The position numbers were made by a program, and so were the translations under genes. DNA of 64,000 nt from Emmonsiellopsis sp. PD_33 (Eukaryota; Ascomycota; Eurotiomycetes; Onygenales; Ajellomycetaceae), in NCBI GenBank assembly GCA_032988165.1, contig JANTQF010000131.1, positions 26,619 through 90,618 of the forward strand, given 5' to 3'. Numbering within the stretch: position 1 is the stretch's first letter; the number at the start of each line of letters is the position of its first letter. The notes below the pieces were generated by a model. The model did not search any database and was not told where the DNA came from. It worked only from the letters and a program-made list of their open reading frames with translations. Of this stretch, positions 22,836 to 33,205 are shown in pieces.

Positions 22836-24464
22836 TCAGTGGCATATTTCCATTACTCTTGAGTCCAGCCTATCCTGAAGGCACCTGATGTGTTTGCTTC
22901 CTTGTGAATAACCGAACCCGGTCTGGTGTGAGTGATTCAGACCAATGGCAAAAATACATGTTCCGGGCACCGGAACCGGTAAGAATTCAAGGCTGTAGAC
23001 GCAAATGTTGTCAGCATATGACTTTTGAGATAACACAGAGACAGGAGTAAACTTACATATCCGCTTTGCAGATCCATCTTCGTGAATCTGTATGAGGTCT
23101 TTGATCTGAATGAGTAGATCAAAATTCGATCTCCACTTCCTGCGGGCCACGCACAGTCTACTGATCATATCCTCCTCTACACGCTCAGGTAGTCCAGCGA
23201 GAACTGTATAAAGGTCGGCCTGGATAGTCACATCGGCAAGCTGAGGCACACAGTGTGCCCAAGACTGAATTAGGGATTCGATAAACAAAACAATAGATGG
23301 AAAGGCCCGTTTATCAGCATCTTCGATGTATAGGCGCCTGAGACTGGCAGGGAGCACCTTTTCCGCAAGCGGAGAACGTAGGCTATTGCACAGATTGGTG
23401 AGGTAGGGCGCTGAAAGATGGAGACGCTCAAGGACTATGAAATCAACGAACGGGCCCACGAAATCATCTATGCCGGTCTGGTCCCCAGTTTTTATGTTGA
23501 CATTGCTCGTGATGCAGAGGGTTTCAATGCTCTGCTTTGCTCCTTCGAGCCATGAGTTCAAATCGCTGGTTCTGAATTGGGGCTCCCTGCTGCCCACATA
23601 CGAGTTCGCGTGGTGGCTGAATTGAAAGGACTTCAGCCGTCGACAACTCTTGACCAGAGATTCAATACTTGATGAGAGCATGCATTCGCTTAACCGGAGA
23701 TGAGTCATTTGAGACTCAAATCGGCAAAAAGGGTTCAGATCAGAACTGATGATATTGGCGCCTGAGAAACATCGTATCGAAGGGAACATGAAGATCGGTT
23801 TCAACTCGTCGGACATGTAGGAGAGAGGGTCTGCAAAGTCAACGGCCATCATACAGTAAATGTCGCTGTCTCGGCGGAGTTCCACGCAACGAAGGTGTGG
23901 GAACGCAGGGTATGAGTCGAAAGGTTTGTTCCCATTTAAGGCGCGATCTATGACTCGCTGGGGATAGACACAGGTGGGTGTAATTGTGAGCCCTAACACC
24001 CTTAGGTTTGGTATCAACGTGAGAAGCAGACCAACATAGGCGTCGCCATATCCGCATTTTAGGTCCTGCAACCACATCTCCTTCTCGTCGTCTGGATGGC
24101 TGAAGGGGGCTACAGAATTTTCGAGAACTTCTACCATGCCGGGATCCACGTTGGCTCGGTCATGATGATGCGGTCCTGGATGAGTACACCAATCTTCCAG
24201 GCGCAGTTTTCGGACATATTTTCGCAGGCTTGGTTTTAGAAGAAGGGTTCGAACCAGCAAGTAAAGGAACTGATCATAGGCAAAGTAGATCTTCTCGATA
24301 GTCTTGTAAAGTATTGGAACAGCCGCATCGTAGCAGCATTTCGAAGTGATGGAAAACGCGGCCAGATCACGTTGTTTCTCTAGGTTCTCTGCAATAATCA
24401 TCAAAAGATCAACGGGAAGAGATACCAACTTGACAGACATTGTTCGAAGCGAATTTGGTCTCAT
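22836..24464 (-). CDS. F-box-like protein
   Basis: Single-exon frame of about 542 residues from the ATG at 24464; a second ATG at 24440 (MSVKLVSLPVDLLMIIAENL) starts closer to the domain. The N-terminus reads LVSLPVDLLMIIAENLEKQRD then LAAFSITSKCCYDAAVPILY, the L-P-x-(E/D)-(L/I) plus Ser-x-x-Cys/Arg pattern of F-box motifs that bind Skp1. The remaining 480 residues have leucine-rich short repeats (LRVLGLTITPT, MTHLRLSECML, LERLHLSAPYL, LRRLYIEDAD), likely a degenerate LRR substrate-binding region. Such genes are numerous and fast evolving in fungi. The C-terminal 60 residues are less convincing. Confidence 0.75.
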   Translation of the reverse strand: MRPNSLRTMSVKLVSLPVDLLMIIAENLEKQRDLAAFSITSKCCYDAAVPILYKTIEKIYFAYDQFLYLLVRTLLLKPSLRKYVRKLRLEDWCTHPGPHHHDRANVDPGMVEVLENSVAPFSHPDDEKEMWLQDLKCGYGDAYVGLLLTLIPNLRVLGLTITPTCVYPQRVIDRALNGNKPFDSYPAFPHLRCVELRRDSDIYCMMAVDFADPLSYMSDELKPIFMFPSIRCFSGANIISSDLNPFCRFESQMTHLRLSECMLSSSIESLVKSCRRLKSFQFSHHANSYVGSREPQFRTSDLNSWLEGAKQSIETLCITSNVNIKTGDQTGIDDFVGPFVDFIVLERLHLSAPYLTNLCNSLRSPLAEKVLPASLRRLYIEDADKRAFPSIVLFIESLIQSWAHCVPQLADVTIQADLYTVLAGLPERVEEDMISRLCVARRKWRSNFDLLIQIKDLIQIHEDGSAKRICKFTPVSVLSQKSYADNICVYSLEFLPVPVPGTCIFAIGLNHSHQTGFGYSQGSKHIRCLQDRLDSRVMEICH

Positions 24465-24900
24465 CAATTGGGATTTGGGCAATACTGTGTGTGGGAAATC
24501 TGGAGTGTAGTGATGAAGGTTGGATTTAGCCTACCTTTGGTAGCTGTGTATCATTGGTACACAAATACACTAGTATATTTCGGAGAATGGAACATTCCAA
24601 CATTCCTATCATAGCCTAGAGTGAGGGAACCTGGAATGCAATGGCTAAGATAGGGACCCCAGGAATCTGGTCCGGAGACAGGAAGGCAGTGATCGAGATC
24701 AGCGTTAGGCGGAGGATAAAAGGATTAAATAAATGTGAACATTTAGTGTATCTATATATGGTTATGTTACAATACAATACAGTAAGCTAGGTTCGCAGCG
24801 CGTCTGGCGCTACGCGAGGCTAAATAAGCGCCGAACAAACTGTAGCCGCGCCAACAGAATTGTTTATATGAAACTATGAGTTCAGTTTAATTTGTGGCCA
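24465..24900. other. Intergenic, no gene seen
   Basis: 5' region of the F-box-like gene and 3' region of the PPxY gene, both on the minus strand. A GC-rich stretch around 24795-24855 resembles a small repeat relic but shows no boundaries. Confidence 0.35.
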
Positions 24901-25786
24901 TCAACGATACCAAAACCAGACTTCTCCTGTACTATGACAGGCGATACCTCCAATCCCCGAGTCCAGGTCTATGCTGGTACACATCGTGTATCCCTGCTCC
25001 TCTAAACACTGCATCAGAGCCAAAACAATCACTCGACTCTGCACCATGCCTTTGGGGCTTGGCTTTGCCCAATACGGCTCTTTGAATTTGAGTTCAAACA
25101 CACCGGAAACGAGTTCCTTATTGCATTTTTCGACTCTGTCGCCGAATGCAGAAATCAAGGCTGTCGCCAGCTCGGTTGAAGAGTTGATCAAGTGAAGGAC
25201 GTCGGCATTCATGAACGAGATACATAGCCAGGAGGCTACCCGAGGCTCTTGTAAACGGAAGACCCAAGAATCTGAGAGATGTAAGTATCTGCTCGCGGCA
25301 TAGAAATTTGAAGCCGTCGTAACTCCACATACCTTTTTGACCGAAAGCTGCATAATTTCCGAGACGGGTAACCCTGCCCCCACCTGGGAGAATGTGCCAT
25401 CCTTCTTTTGCCAATGATTCCAGTATGCCCATGAGGCTGACGCGAATGGCAATCTTCTCATCATCCGCCCCGTGGTGGAAAGGGTTGCCGCGTAGCTTGA
25501 TCTCGAGGCTGTCTTCGAATGGCTGGGCTTTCTGAAGACCCTTGGGCCAAAGCTTCTCTAGAACTCTGGTGATAAGTGGTATTATCGGCTCGGGGAATTG
25601 GATGAGGCGGATACGATCTGTCCAGGCGAAAGAGATCATGGCCAATCTGACACCCCGACCCATTGAATGGACTGGGGCTTCGTTGTTAATAGCCATGGCT
25701 CGAGCCGAGGCCATGGCTTCGTCATAGTTGGGTGGTTCTTTGTTCGTCTTTTCCGGACCCAGGCCGCTTCCGAAGAGGGGAGGCAT
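24901..25786 (-). CDS. Unknown PPxY protein built of two tandem repeats
   Basis: Two exons, 25786-25333 and 25271-24901 (GTATGT donor, phase 1), about 274 residues. The first in-frame ATG is at 25786; the frame is open a little further upstream without an ATG, so a missed 5' exon is possible. Residues 18-21 are PPNY, a WW-domain-binding PPxY motif. The remainder is two copies of the same unit of about 110 residues. RLAMISFAWTDRIRLI pairs with SWLCISFMNADVLHLI, LEIKLRGNPFHH with FELKFKEPYWAK, VSLMGILESLAKEGWHI with VIVLALMQCLEEQGYTM, and DSWVFR with GEVWFWYR. The intron lies at the repeat junction. I do not recognise a named family. Confidence 0.7.
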
Positions 25787-26074
25787 GTCAGATAACTGGG
25801 CAGGCGATGCTAGTCGATGGATTTCTTCACGGTGATCGATCACGAGCTCGTGAACAGGAATTGGCAAGTAAAGCGACCTCCTCCATCGAGAGAGGCTGGA
25901 ACTACTGGGTCCTCTGTCATCTTATATATTGAGATGGGTTTCTCTGCTGCCTGATTCTGGCGCTGATATCTCAGCTACAGTGCAACCTACATGCTGTTGG
26001 TGCTTCAACCAGCTAAAAGTTCCAGCAGCATGGTCAATTAATGTATTGATTTCCTGGGGACGCAAATGTCTTTA

Positions 26075-26167
26075 TGTTGGAGGACGAAAAGCTTGATGGA
26101 TTGAATCTAGCTACGTGCAACCCAAGTAGTGGAAGGAATCTGGGCATGTGACCCTAGGGGCCTGACA
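26075..26167 (-). repeat. Copia 3' LTR (93 bp)
   Basis: Begins TGTTGG and ends CCTGACA, with CTTTA immediately outside. It keeps two CpG sites (26085 and 26114) that the right LTR has lost. It is very short for a copia LTR. Confidence 0.9.
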
Positions 26168-29100
26168 CCCCCACTCACTACAAGGAATGAACAATTATTT
26201 ACATACAAAATTGGGTGTACAGAGTTCCAAGATCCAAATCCACTGTGTAATATCCAGAGAGCCTCTAAAATCAGTAGAAAAATTCCAAGTTACACTGTCC
26301 TTTAAAGGATAGGCATATTCAAAAGAGAAGCACATAGTATGCCTCCACTTACACAGGCAAGTAGAGGCATATTGATAAGGATCTTGACCACCACTACAAC
26401 CCTGACCTGTCTAAGTAATGTAGAGGAAGAAAAGCATCACCTGATAGTGGGTTTTCAACCCTCTGGCCCTATAATGAGCTAGTTTGCAGTCTACATCTTT
26501 TCCTCCCCCTAGAGACCCTGGGCCCTCAAAAGAGAAGCATATAGAGCTGCCAGTGGGAAGAAAAGTGTACAAAACCTCCCAGAGATAAAGGTAAGTTCTG
26601 GGAAGAAAAGTACATAAATTCTCAAGGAGAAAGAGGTAGAGGCAACTAACTACTAGTTAATTTAGAAAGTCCTGAGCATTCAAGAGGGATATTCAAAAAA
26701 TATATATATAAAATAAAAGAAACACACTTTGCATGCTGTGCCAGGGGGGGGGGGGAAGGTATTAAAGATTAAAAGGAAAAACTAAATAGAGAAGATAAAT
26801 ATAGGGAGGTACTAAATAGATAAAATAATATAGGAAAAGAGGAATATAAAGAGTGTAGGGAGGGAGAGGGTAATTCTATCTAATTATTGATAGTATCTTC
26901 CACTTGTTATATTTTATAGTGCTGAGAGGCTTGATGAGGCTATTGATGATATTTTTAGGGGAGGAAATATATTTAATAGATATCTTTCTTTTAAATATGA
27001 AGTCCTAAAGAATATAGTAATAGATTTTGATATGCTTGGATCATTTTGAAATCAATTCTGACTTAAATAGGATAATTGCTGATTTATTATCCATCTATAG
27101 AATAGAGATATGAGTCAGCAGATGTTCATCCCTATTATTATATTCATTAAGGTGGGTAGAGATGAACTCAGTGTTGATGAGGAGTTTCTAAACATATATA
27201 AATTCATATGCTACCTCACTGGCAGCAATATATTTAACCTCAGTAGAGAAATAGGAGATTAAGGTTTGTTTTGAAGAATATCAGCTAATTAGACTACCAG
27301 TAAGAAATATTAAATATCTAGTTGTTAATCTTACTCTAGGATCTTTACTGGCCCAATCAGTGTCAGAATGAGAAAAGGGCTTAAAAGTGCTATTCTTATA
27401 GTAGGTGATACCATCATCTATTATGCCCTTAAGATATTAAAGAACTTACTTGAATGCAAGCCAGGTTTTAATGGTAGAGTAAGAGGAAAAATGGCCAAGA
27501 AATGCTATAATGAAGATTATATTAGAGTAGGTATTTACTACTAAATACTACAGAGAATTAACATCAGATTGATAGTTCTTCAGTGTGAACTTATTTGTAT
27601 ATTAAACTGGTTTCTCATTGTTATGGGTGAAATCTATAGAATTATCTATAAGGGTCTTAATAGGGTAGGAATCCTTCATGCTAAACTCTTCTAGAAGATT
27701 TTGAATAAAGAGAGACTAAGAGATCTTCAAAGAAGTAGAAGAATAATCAATCTTCATATCTAAATATCTATTAGAGTTATTAACATTTTTGACTTTATAG
27801 TAATGGCCCATCTGCTTCTTGGCCCAGTTAAGTTAGAAGATATCAGAACTGTAGAGGTAAAAATTGTCAATATAGATGATTATAAAGATGCTGTGCTTGT
27901 TATGGATGAATAGGCTGATATCATAATAACTGATTTAGAATTCAATTAATAGGAATATTCTCTTAATCTCTTCATATCAAAGTAATGTAGCTTGCTTTAA
28001 TTTATAGAGACTCTATATTAACTTGCAGATTAAGTCACTGTAGTCTTCATAGAATCTGATTGATTGAATCATATAGATATGCTTGCTGGTAGGTATTATT
28101 AAATTTAAAAATGTAGTAACTATATTAATTTACATTATATATCATTTAAGAGTGGTAGATGTAGCTATTAAAGTGTGAGAGATAACTCTAAAAATAATTA
28201 ATATAAAAATGTGAGAGTAGTTGATTTCTTTCTACTAGATGTTGCTGTAGATTACCTATCTAGCCTTATATTAAATAACTTTACTTATATTATTTCTCTT
28301 CTTATTAAAGATCTATTAACTGTGTAGAATAATTATATCTGAAGACTACTCAACTAGGCACTATATACTGATTTTATGAAGTTAATTCATCTTCTTGAGA
28401 CATACTTTATAATAATATTATTACTTAGAGCCATTTCTGGCCTTAGTGAAATTCTTCAGTATAGAGAGAGTAGTGTGACTGAGATTCCTCACTGAAGTAA
28501 TATTCTTACTGTCATCAATCTTGGGTGAATCAGGGTTTAGAGGAGAGGGGGAGGGGGGGTTAGAGGAATCTATAGATTTAATAGAGTTAATAGGAATAAA
28601 TGTAAAGAGACTAGTGGTGAGCTTATAGTTAATCCATCAGCTGTTTAAGGGGGTAAGAAATATAGGACTAAAGCTGAAATCTATATTGATATTGAAATTG
28701 AGCTCAGATAGGAAGGTGGAATCTACCAGAAGAGCTGATAGATCTGAGATTTTAGAGGAAATCTCTGTCAAATAGATCTAATGAGCCACATTTGGGAGGT
28801 ATTTCAGAGTTGAATTATTTAACCAGTTATAGGATAGATGCTCTAGCTCTAGGTCCTTTTTGAATATAACATCTTTGAAAATATAGAGATATCTATTTGA
28901 TGAATCAATCAAGTAGTAGTTAATAAAGCCTTCATAGCTCATAAAAATGAGTTTCATAGAGTAAGATTTCAACTTATTAGAAGGCTTAAAGATAAGCTTC
29001 AAGAAAGTCTTGTAACTCTAATAATGAAGACTACAAACTGAGAGTAAAGCTCCCAGCCATACCTTATATGATATTTAGAGAGTAGGAATTGAATCTAGAA

Positions 29101-32100
29101 GACCATTGAAAAACTATATAGATGTTAGTATGAAATTTATTGTCTTGCAGGTAGTAATTATTACTTCACTCTAGAGGTGTAAATCTATATCTGAGTCTAG
29201 CATGAATGCCCTAGATTTCTCTAGGATAAGGCTGATGGAATGCTCTGATGGGCCATCCTACTAAGAGATGTAAGGAGAGGTAGATTACTACTTAATTCCT
29301 TCTGATTTAAAATATTTGGTGGTAGCATTTGACTGGAATTTGCTGCCATCTGATTGAATAATTGTAATATTATGACTTAAGAGATTTTTTAAAAACTAAT
29401 TAAAAATATACATATAGTGCAAAGCTTTGGATTTCTCCTTCAGCAAAAACACTCAGCATATGTAGGTGATGTTATCTATTATAACCATAAAATAATGATT
29501 TTCTATGTATGTTAGAATGAGGTTATTAGGTTCATTAGGGGATGTAGAATCTCTGAGAGTTTGACCTTCACTAATAATATTAACTCAGATTTTTGAAGTC
29601 TTCTAAATGGCATAGCTTAATAGGCCTGTTTTATAGAATGTGTGCTTCTACTTGGTACTTATATAAGTGCTGCAGAAGGAAAGCTTCTTGAGATCATCTA
29701 TCTTGACATCAAAATATAGGTTTTAAGACATCTGAATGAGGAAATCAGTACTGAGATGACTCAGTAGATAATGCCATTCATCTATGAAGTGTGTCTTGAG
29801 AATCACTTTTATATTCATGGATGATGAACTCAATATAAAAATGTTGCCATCTAGATCTTTTAGGTTGAAAAGATTATCTACATTAAAGTATTTAAATGCC
29901 CCTACTAAAGTATTATTTAGATTAATATTAGTACTTATAATAGTTAATTAGAGCTTGAGAGACTGTAGAGAGATCATTGTAAAAGCTACAGTACATCTAA
30001 ATATTAGCATGCTGTCATGTAAATCTAATGAGTCCTTTGAAGATTGATTAGAGAAGAGGTAAATATTACTAGATAAGAGGATTATATAGAAAACTAATCT
30101 ATTAAATGATGATGTAAGCTTAAAATAATTTCTAGAGTCAGATAGGATATCTCTATAAGAATAGCTCTATCTATTTAGAATTCTGATGAAAATTAGATTT
30201 ACTGAGAGTTCTGAGATGTAAAGAGTGCTCTGTAAAGTAATCTCTCTATTTCTCACTGAAATCTTTATATCTCTAATACCTTTTATCTCTAATGTGCTAC
30301 TATTCATGACCTGCATGTTTGACCCTGCAAGAGGTTTAAAACTGGTAAAATCATCCCTATTTGGAAATAAATGAGCTTCAGTGCCTGAATCAAAGATGTT
30401 CTTAGGGCTGAAGATATAAGTATAAGCTATAGGAATATTAATAATAATTAAAAAATTTACTATTATATAGAGATAAGAAAGTTCTATGACTTCAATGTCT
30501 TTAGCTGATATATCTGCAGTAGTCTTTTTAGAATTCTTAACCCTATTTTTTTCCTGAAGCTTCTTCAGATGGGCCTTATTTTATTCAGGTCAACTATCTG
30601 AATCTTTCTCAGGCTACTTCTATTAGCATACAGAACTATGCTTCATATTATAATAATCACATGATTCTCTGGTATCAACTAGTAGAGTAGTTAATCTACT
30701 GTAGCTACTATAGCTATCTTTACTCCTTCCTCTACTACTATTATAGCCTCTGTTATTATCTGACTTCTCTACTGTATTGATATCTTTAGTTTTAGCAGTG
30801 TGAGCTGAGGGGGCCTAGGCTTGATCCTGTTAGAATAGATCTTTCTTTAGAGAAGATATTTGCATGAGGATTTCCTCTATGAGAATATAAAAATCCAGGA
30901 TAATATGATTAGATTTTAATATCTACTTCTATTTAATCTACTTCTGAATGAAATCTTATCATCTATTTGGGAGATTAAGATAGAAGATGTTAAATATCTA
31001 CCACTCTTCAAACTCTACATCTAACTCAATGGAGTGATTAATTATAGTATGGAATTTAGAGAATTATTTGTAGAGCTCCTCATTTGAAGCTGTCTTTAGA
31101 TGTTAGAGATTATGAAAATCCTCCACATATTTCCTGTATTTCTAAGTATAAGAAATGTGATATTCTATCTCAATCTGAGACTAAAGGATATAGGTGTAGT
31201 TAAATGAATCAGATTCAGTATCAATCTATCTATAGACATCTACATTAATTACTAAATGCAGGAAATCTAACATCCAGTGATTTATAGCCTGCTAAAGAGG
31301 CTCCAACTCATTATTATAGAGGTTTGACATGTAGCCTTCCTCAAGAAGGTCTCAGACCTTTGCAGTCTGAAATCTAACCTTAATTTATACTACTTATAGT
31401 GAATAGTTATTTAAGACATGCAAGGGCTAGTTCATACTTATCCTCTTTATTTGCTTTTCAAACTGGGCAATGAGTTTTCTGACTTTTAAATTAAGATTAT
31501 AGAAGTTAAGATGCTTGAGAATAGAATTAATATAAGGTTTCATGCTGAAATCTCTAAGAGATTAAGAGGGATCTTCTGGAGTAAGAGAGTTCTAATATAA
31601 TTAAAATGCTATAAGCTTTATATTTATAGCTTTAATATAAAGCTGTAGCAGATTGATCTACTATTCATATAAAAAATTTAAAATATCAAGTTAAGATAGG
31701 GAGGTAGATCTATCATTAAAGACTTTTTCATTTACTCTTTATTTTTCTTTCTGAATAATATTTGAATTTGACTGGGCAGTTCATGAAGAGGTAATGAGAT
31801 TCTCTGTAAATAAGATGTAATATTCATTATTCTCTGAAGGTATCTCTAGTGAGAGAAAGACCTTCTTTAATGTTTTCTTCTTCTTTTCCTCAGTTAAGGA
31901 TGAAGTTGGGTGAACTGTTCCACTCCTCAGTGAGAAGTCTGAGAGTCTAGATGGGTCAGAGGCAGATATTATGAAATTATTAGAGTATAAAATATGCTAT
32001 GAGAATGTCTGTAGACATCTAATGAGAGTATCTGGGATCCCCTGTATGAGTGTTTTTTACTAGGATCAGGGGGTAGGGTTAGAATGAAAATTGTGTGAAA

Positions 32101-32256
32101 ACTCTGCATGGAGAGTGAAAAAATCATAACTATTTTAACTTTAATTTAAAAAGAGCTGTTCAATTTAGATTTAAACCTAGACTCATATAAAAATATATAT
32201 AAAAGTTGAATGAAGCAATTCTAAGCTTAAAAAAAGTATAAAACTGAGATATAATC

Positions 32257-32349
32257 TATTAGAGGATGAAAAGCTTGATGGATTGAATCTAGCTATGTGT
32301 GATCTGAGTAGTGGAAGGAATCTAGGCATGTGACCCTAGAGGCCTGACA
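32257..32349 (-). repeat. Copia 5' LTR (93 bp)
   Basis: Same length as the left copy. All the differences I see are transitions; two sites show TG here against CA in the left copy, as expected if an ancestral CpG decayed on opposite strands. The CTTTA target duplication follows at 32350-32354. Confidence 0.9.
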
Positions 32350-32354
32350 CTTTA

Positions 32355-32919
32355 TTCTTATTGGGCTGAGCTCAATATTACATTCTGATTGGATGAGATA
32401 AGACACTAGAATGAATAGTCTTCCCCCAGACTATCAACCCAGATCCCAGGCAGTTCAATTAAGATCTAAATGGCTATCAGACAGCCCTCAACCCCCAGTC
32501 CCCTCAGCCTTATAGATGTAGGCTGGCGAATGTGGAGGGCAAGGCATCTATAATTCAAGCCACACTTGCGAATACAGTATGATTCAATGGGACGCAGGAC
32601 AGGGCAGGGCCCTGGGAGGAACAAGAATTCAAAGCCCTGTATGTAGTGCTCTTGGCAGGGGCTCAGCCCCTCTTCCACCCAATTTCTCTTGCCAATGTCA
32701 TATCACTGACAAGGGAAGTAGTTATCTTGAAATTAGAAATTAGTGCTGGTCTAGTCTCTACTTATGTAAAGGTATATAATCCCTTCCTCTTTATGAGTCA
32801 TTCTTCAGTCTAGTTGATCAGCCTGAGGCCCTGTTCAGTGCAAAACTGATTCTTTCTTTTTGTTTCTCCCAGACATATTTCTTGGCAAATATTTGCATAA
32901 TTCTACATAATTTTGCTGA
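32355..32919. other. Segment between transposons, not CpG-depleted
   Basis: About 565 bp between the copia target site and the first inverted-repeat element. It holds the only three CpG sites I see between 26116 and 39252 (32527, 32569, 32593), in a GC-richer stretch (32480-32700). The part from about 32697 (TGTCATATCACTGACA, with GTATATAATCCC further on) resembles an LTR start and promoter, but I found no matching copy or target duplication. It may be original host sequence or a young solo element. Confidence 0.45.
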
Positions 32920-32951
32920 TATCCCCTTGTCCATTTATTTTGCCCTTTTTA

Positions 32952-33205
32952 TGTGAAGGGCTACACCCTTATACCCTATATCTATAGCTCACTCAAACTT
33001 TACTCAATCTCTGACTGCCCAATCAGACACCTCTGATCAGGTTTTTATATAAATGTTTATCTGCTCTGACCTCATATAATTCCCTTCTATTTATATCATA
33101 TAATCTCATAATTTCTTTTCCTTTTTCCTTTCTTTCTCTAGTGATTACAATTTTGATTCTAGTGTATAGCTCACATAATTTACTTATCAGAGCATACCTG
33201 TTACA
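32952..33205 (+). repeat. Gypsy 5' LTR (254 bp)
   Basis: Starts TGTGAAGGGCTACACCC and ends CTGTTACA. It is the same length as the right LTR. Differences are almost all transitions, several of them CA here against TG there, implying ancestral CpG at those sites. Confidence 0.9.

Larger units (their letters stand above)
26075..32349 (-). mobile_element. Ty1/copia LTR retrotransposon, mutated
   Basis: Element of 6275 bp flanked by a perfect 5-bp duplication CTTTA (26070-26074 and 32350-32354). The 93-bp LTRs begin TGTTGG and end CCTGACA on the plus strand; in the right copy the start has mutated to TATTAG. Coding runs on the minus strand. A purine tract (GTGAGTGGGGG on the minus strand) lies just inside the left LTR, as expected next to a 3' LTR. 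Polyprotein traces are clear: an integrase-to-RT piece at 28778-29002 (LIFMSYEGFINYYLID), the RT active site at 27851-27883 read as IIYIDNFYLY where Y-x-D-D is expected, and RNase H STEVKYIAASE near 27218-27250. Many stops and nearly zero CpG show repeat-directed mutation. It cannot move by itself. Confidence 0.93.

Noticed and set aside
28778..29002. Open frame of 74 codons inside the AT-rich island, as a gene
   Set aside because: Its sequence is the copia integrase-to-RT linker (KLIFMSYEGF type), so it is a fragment of the element.
32697..32870. Solo LTR
   Set aside because: LTR-like start and TATA, but I found no matching end, copy or target duplication in the window; kept only as a possibility.
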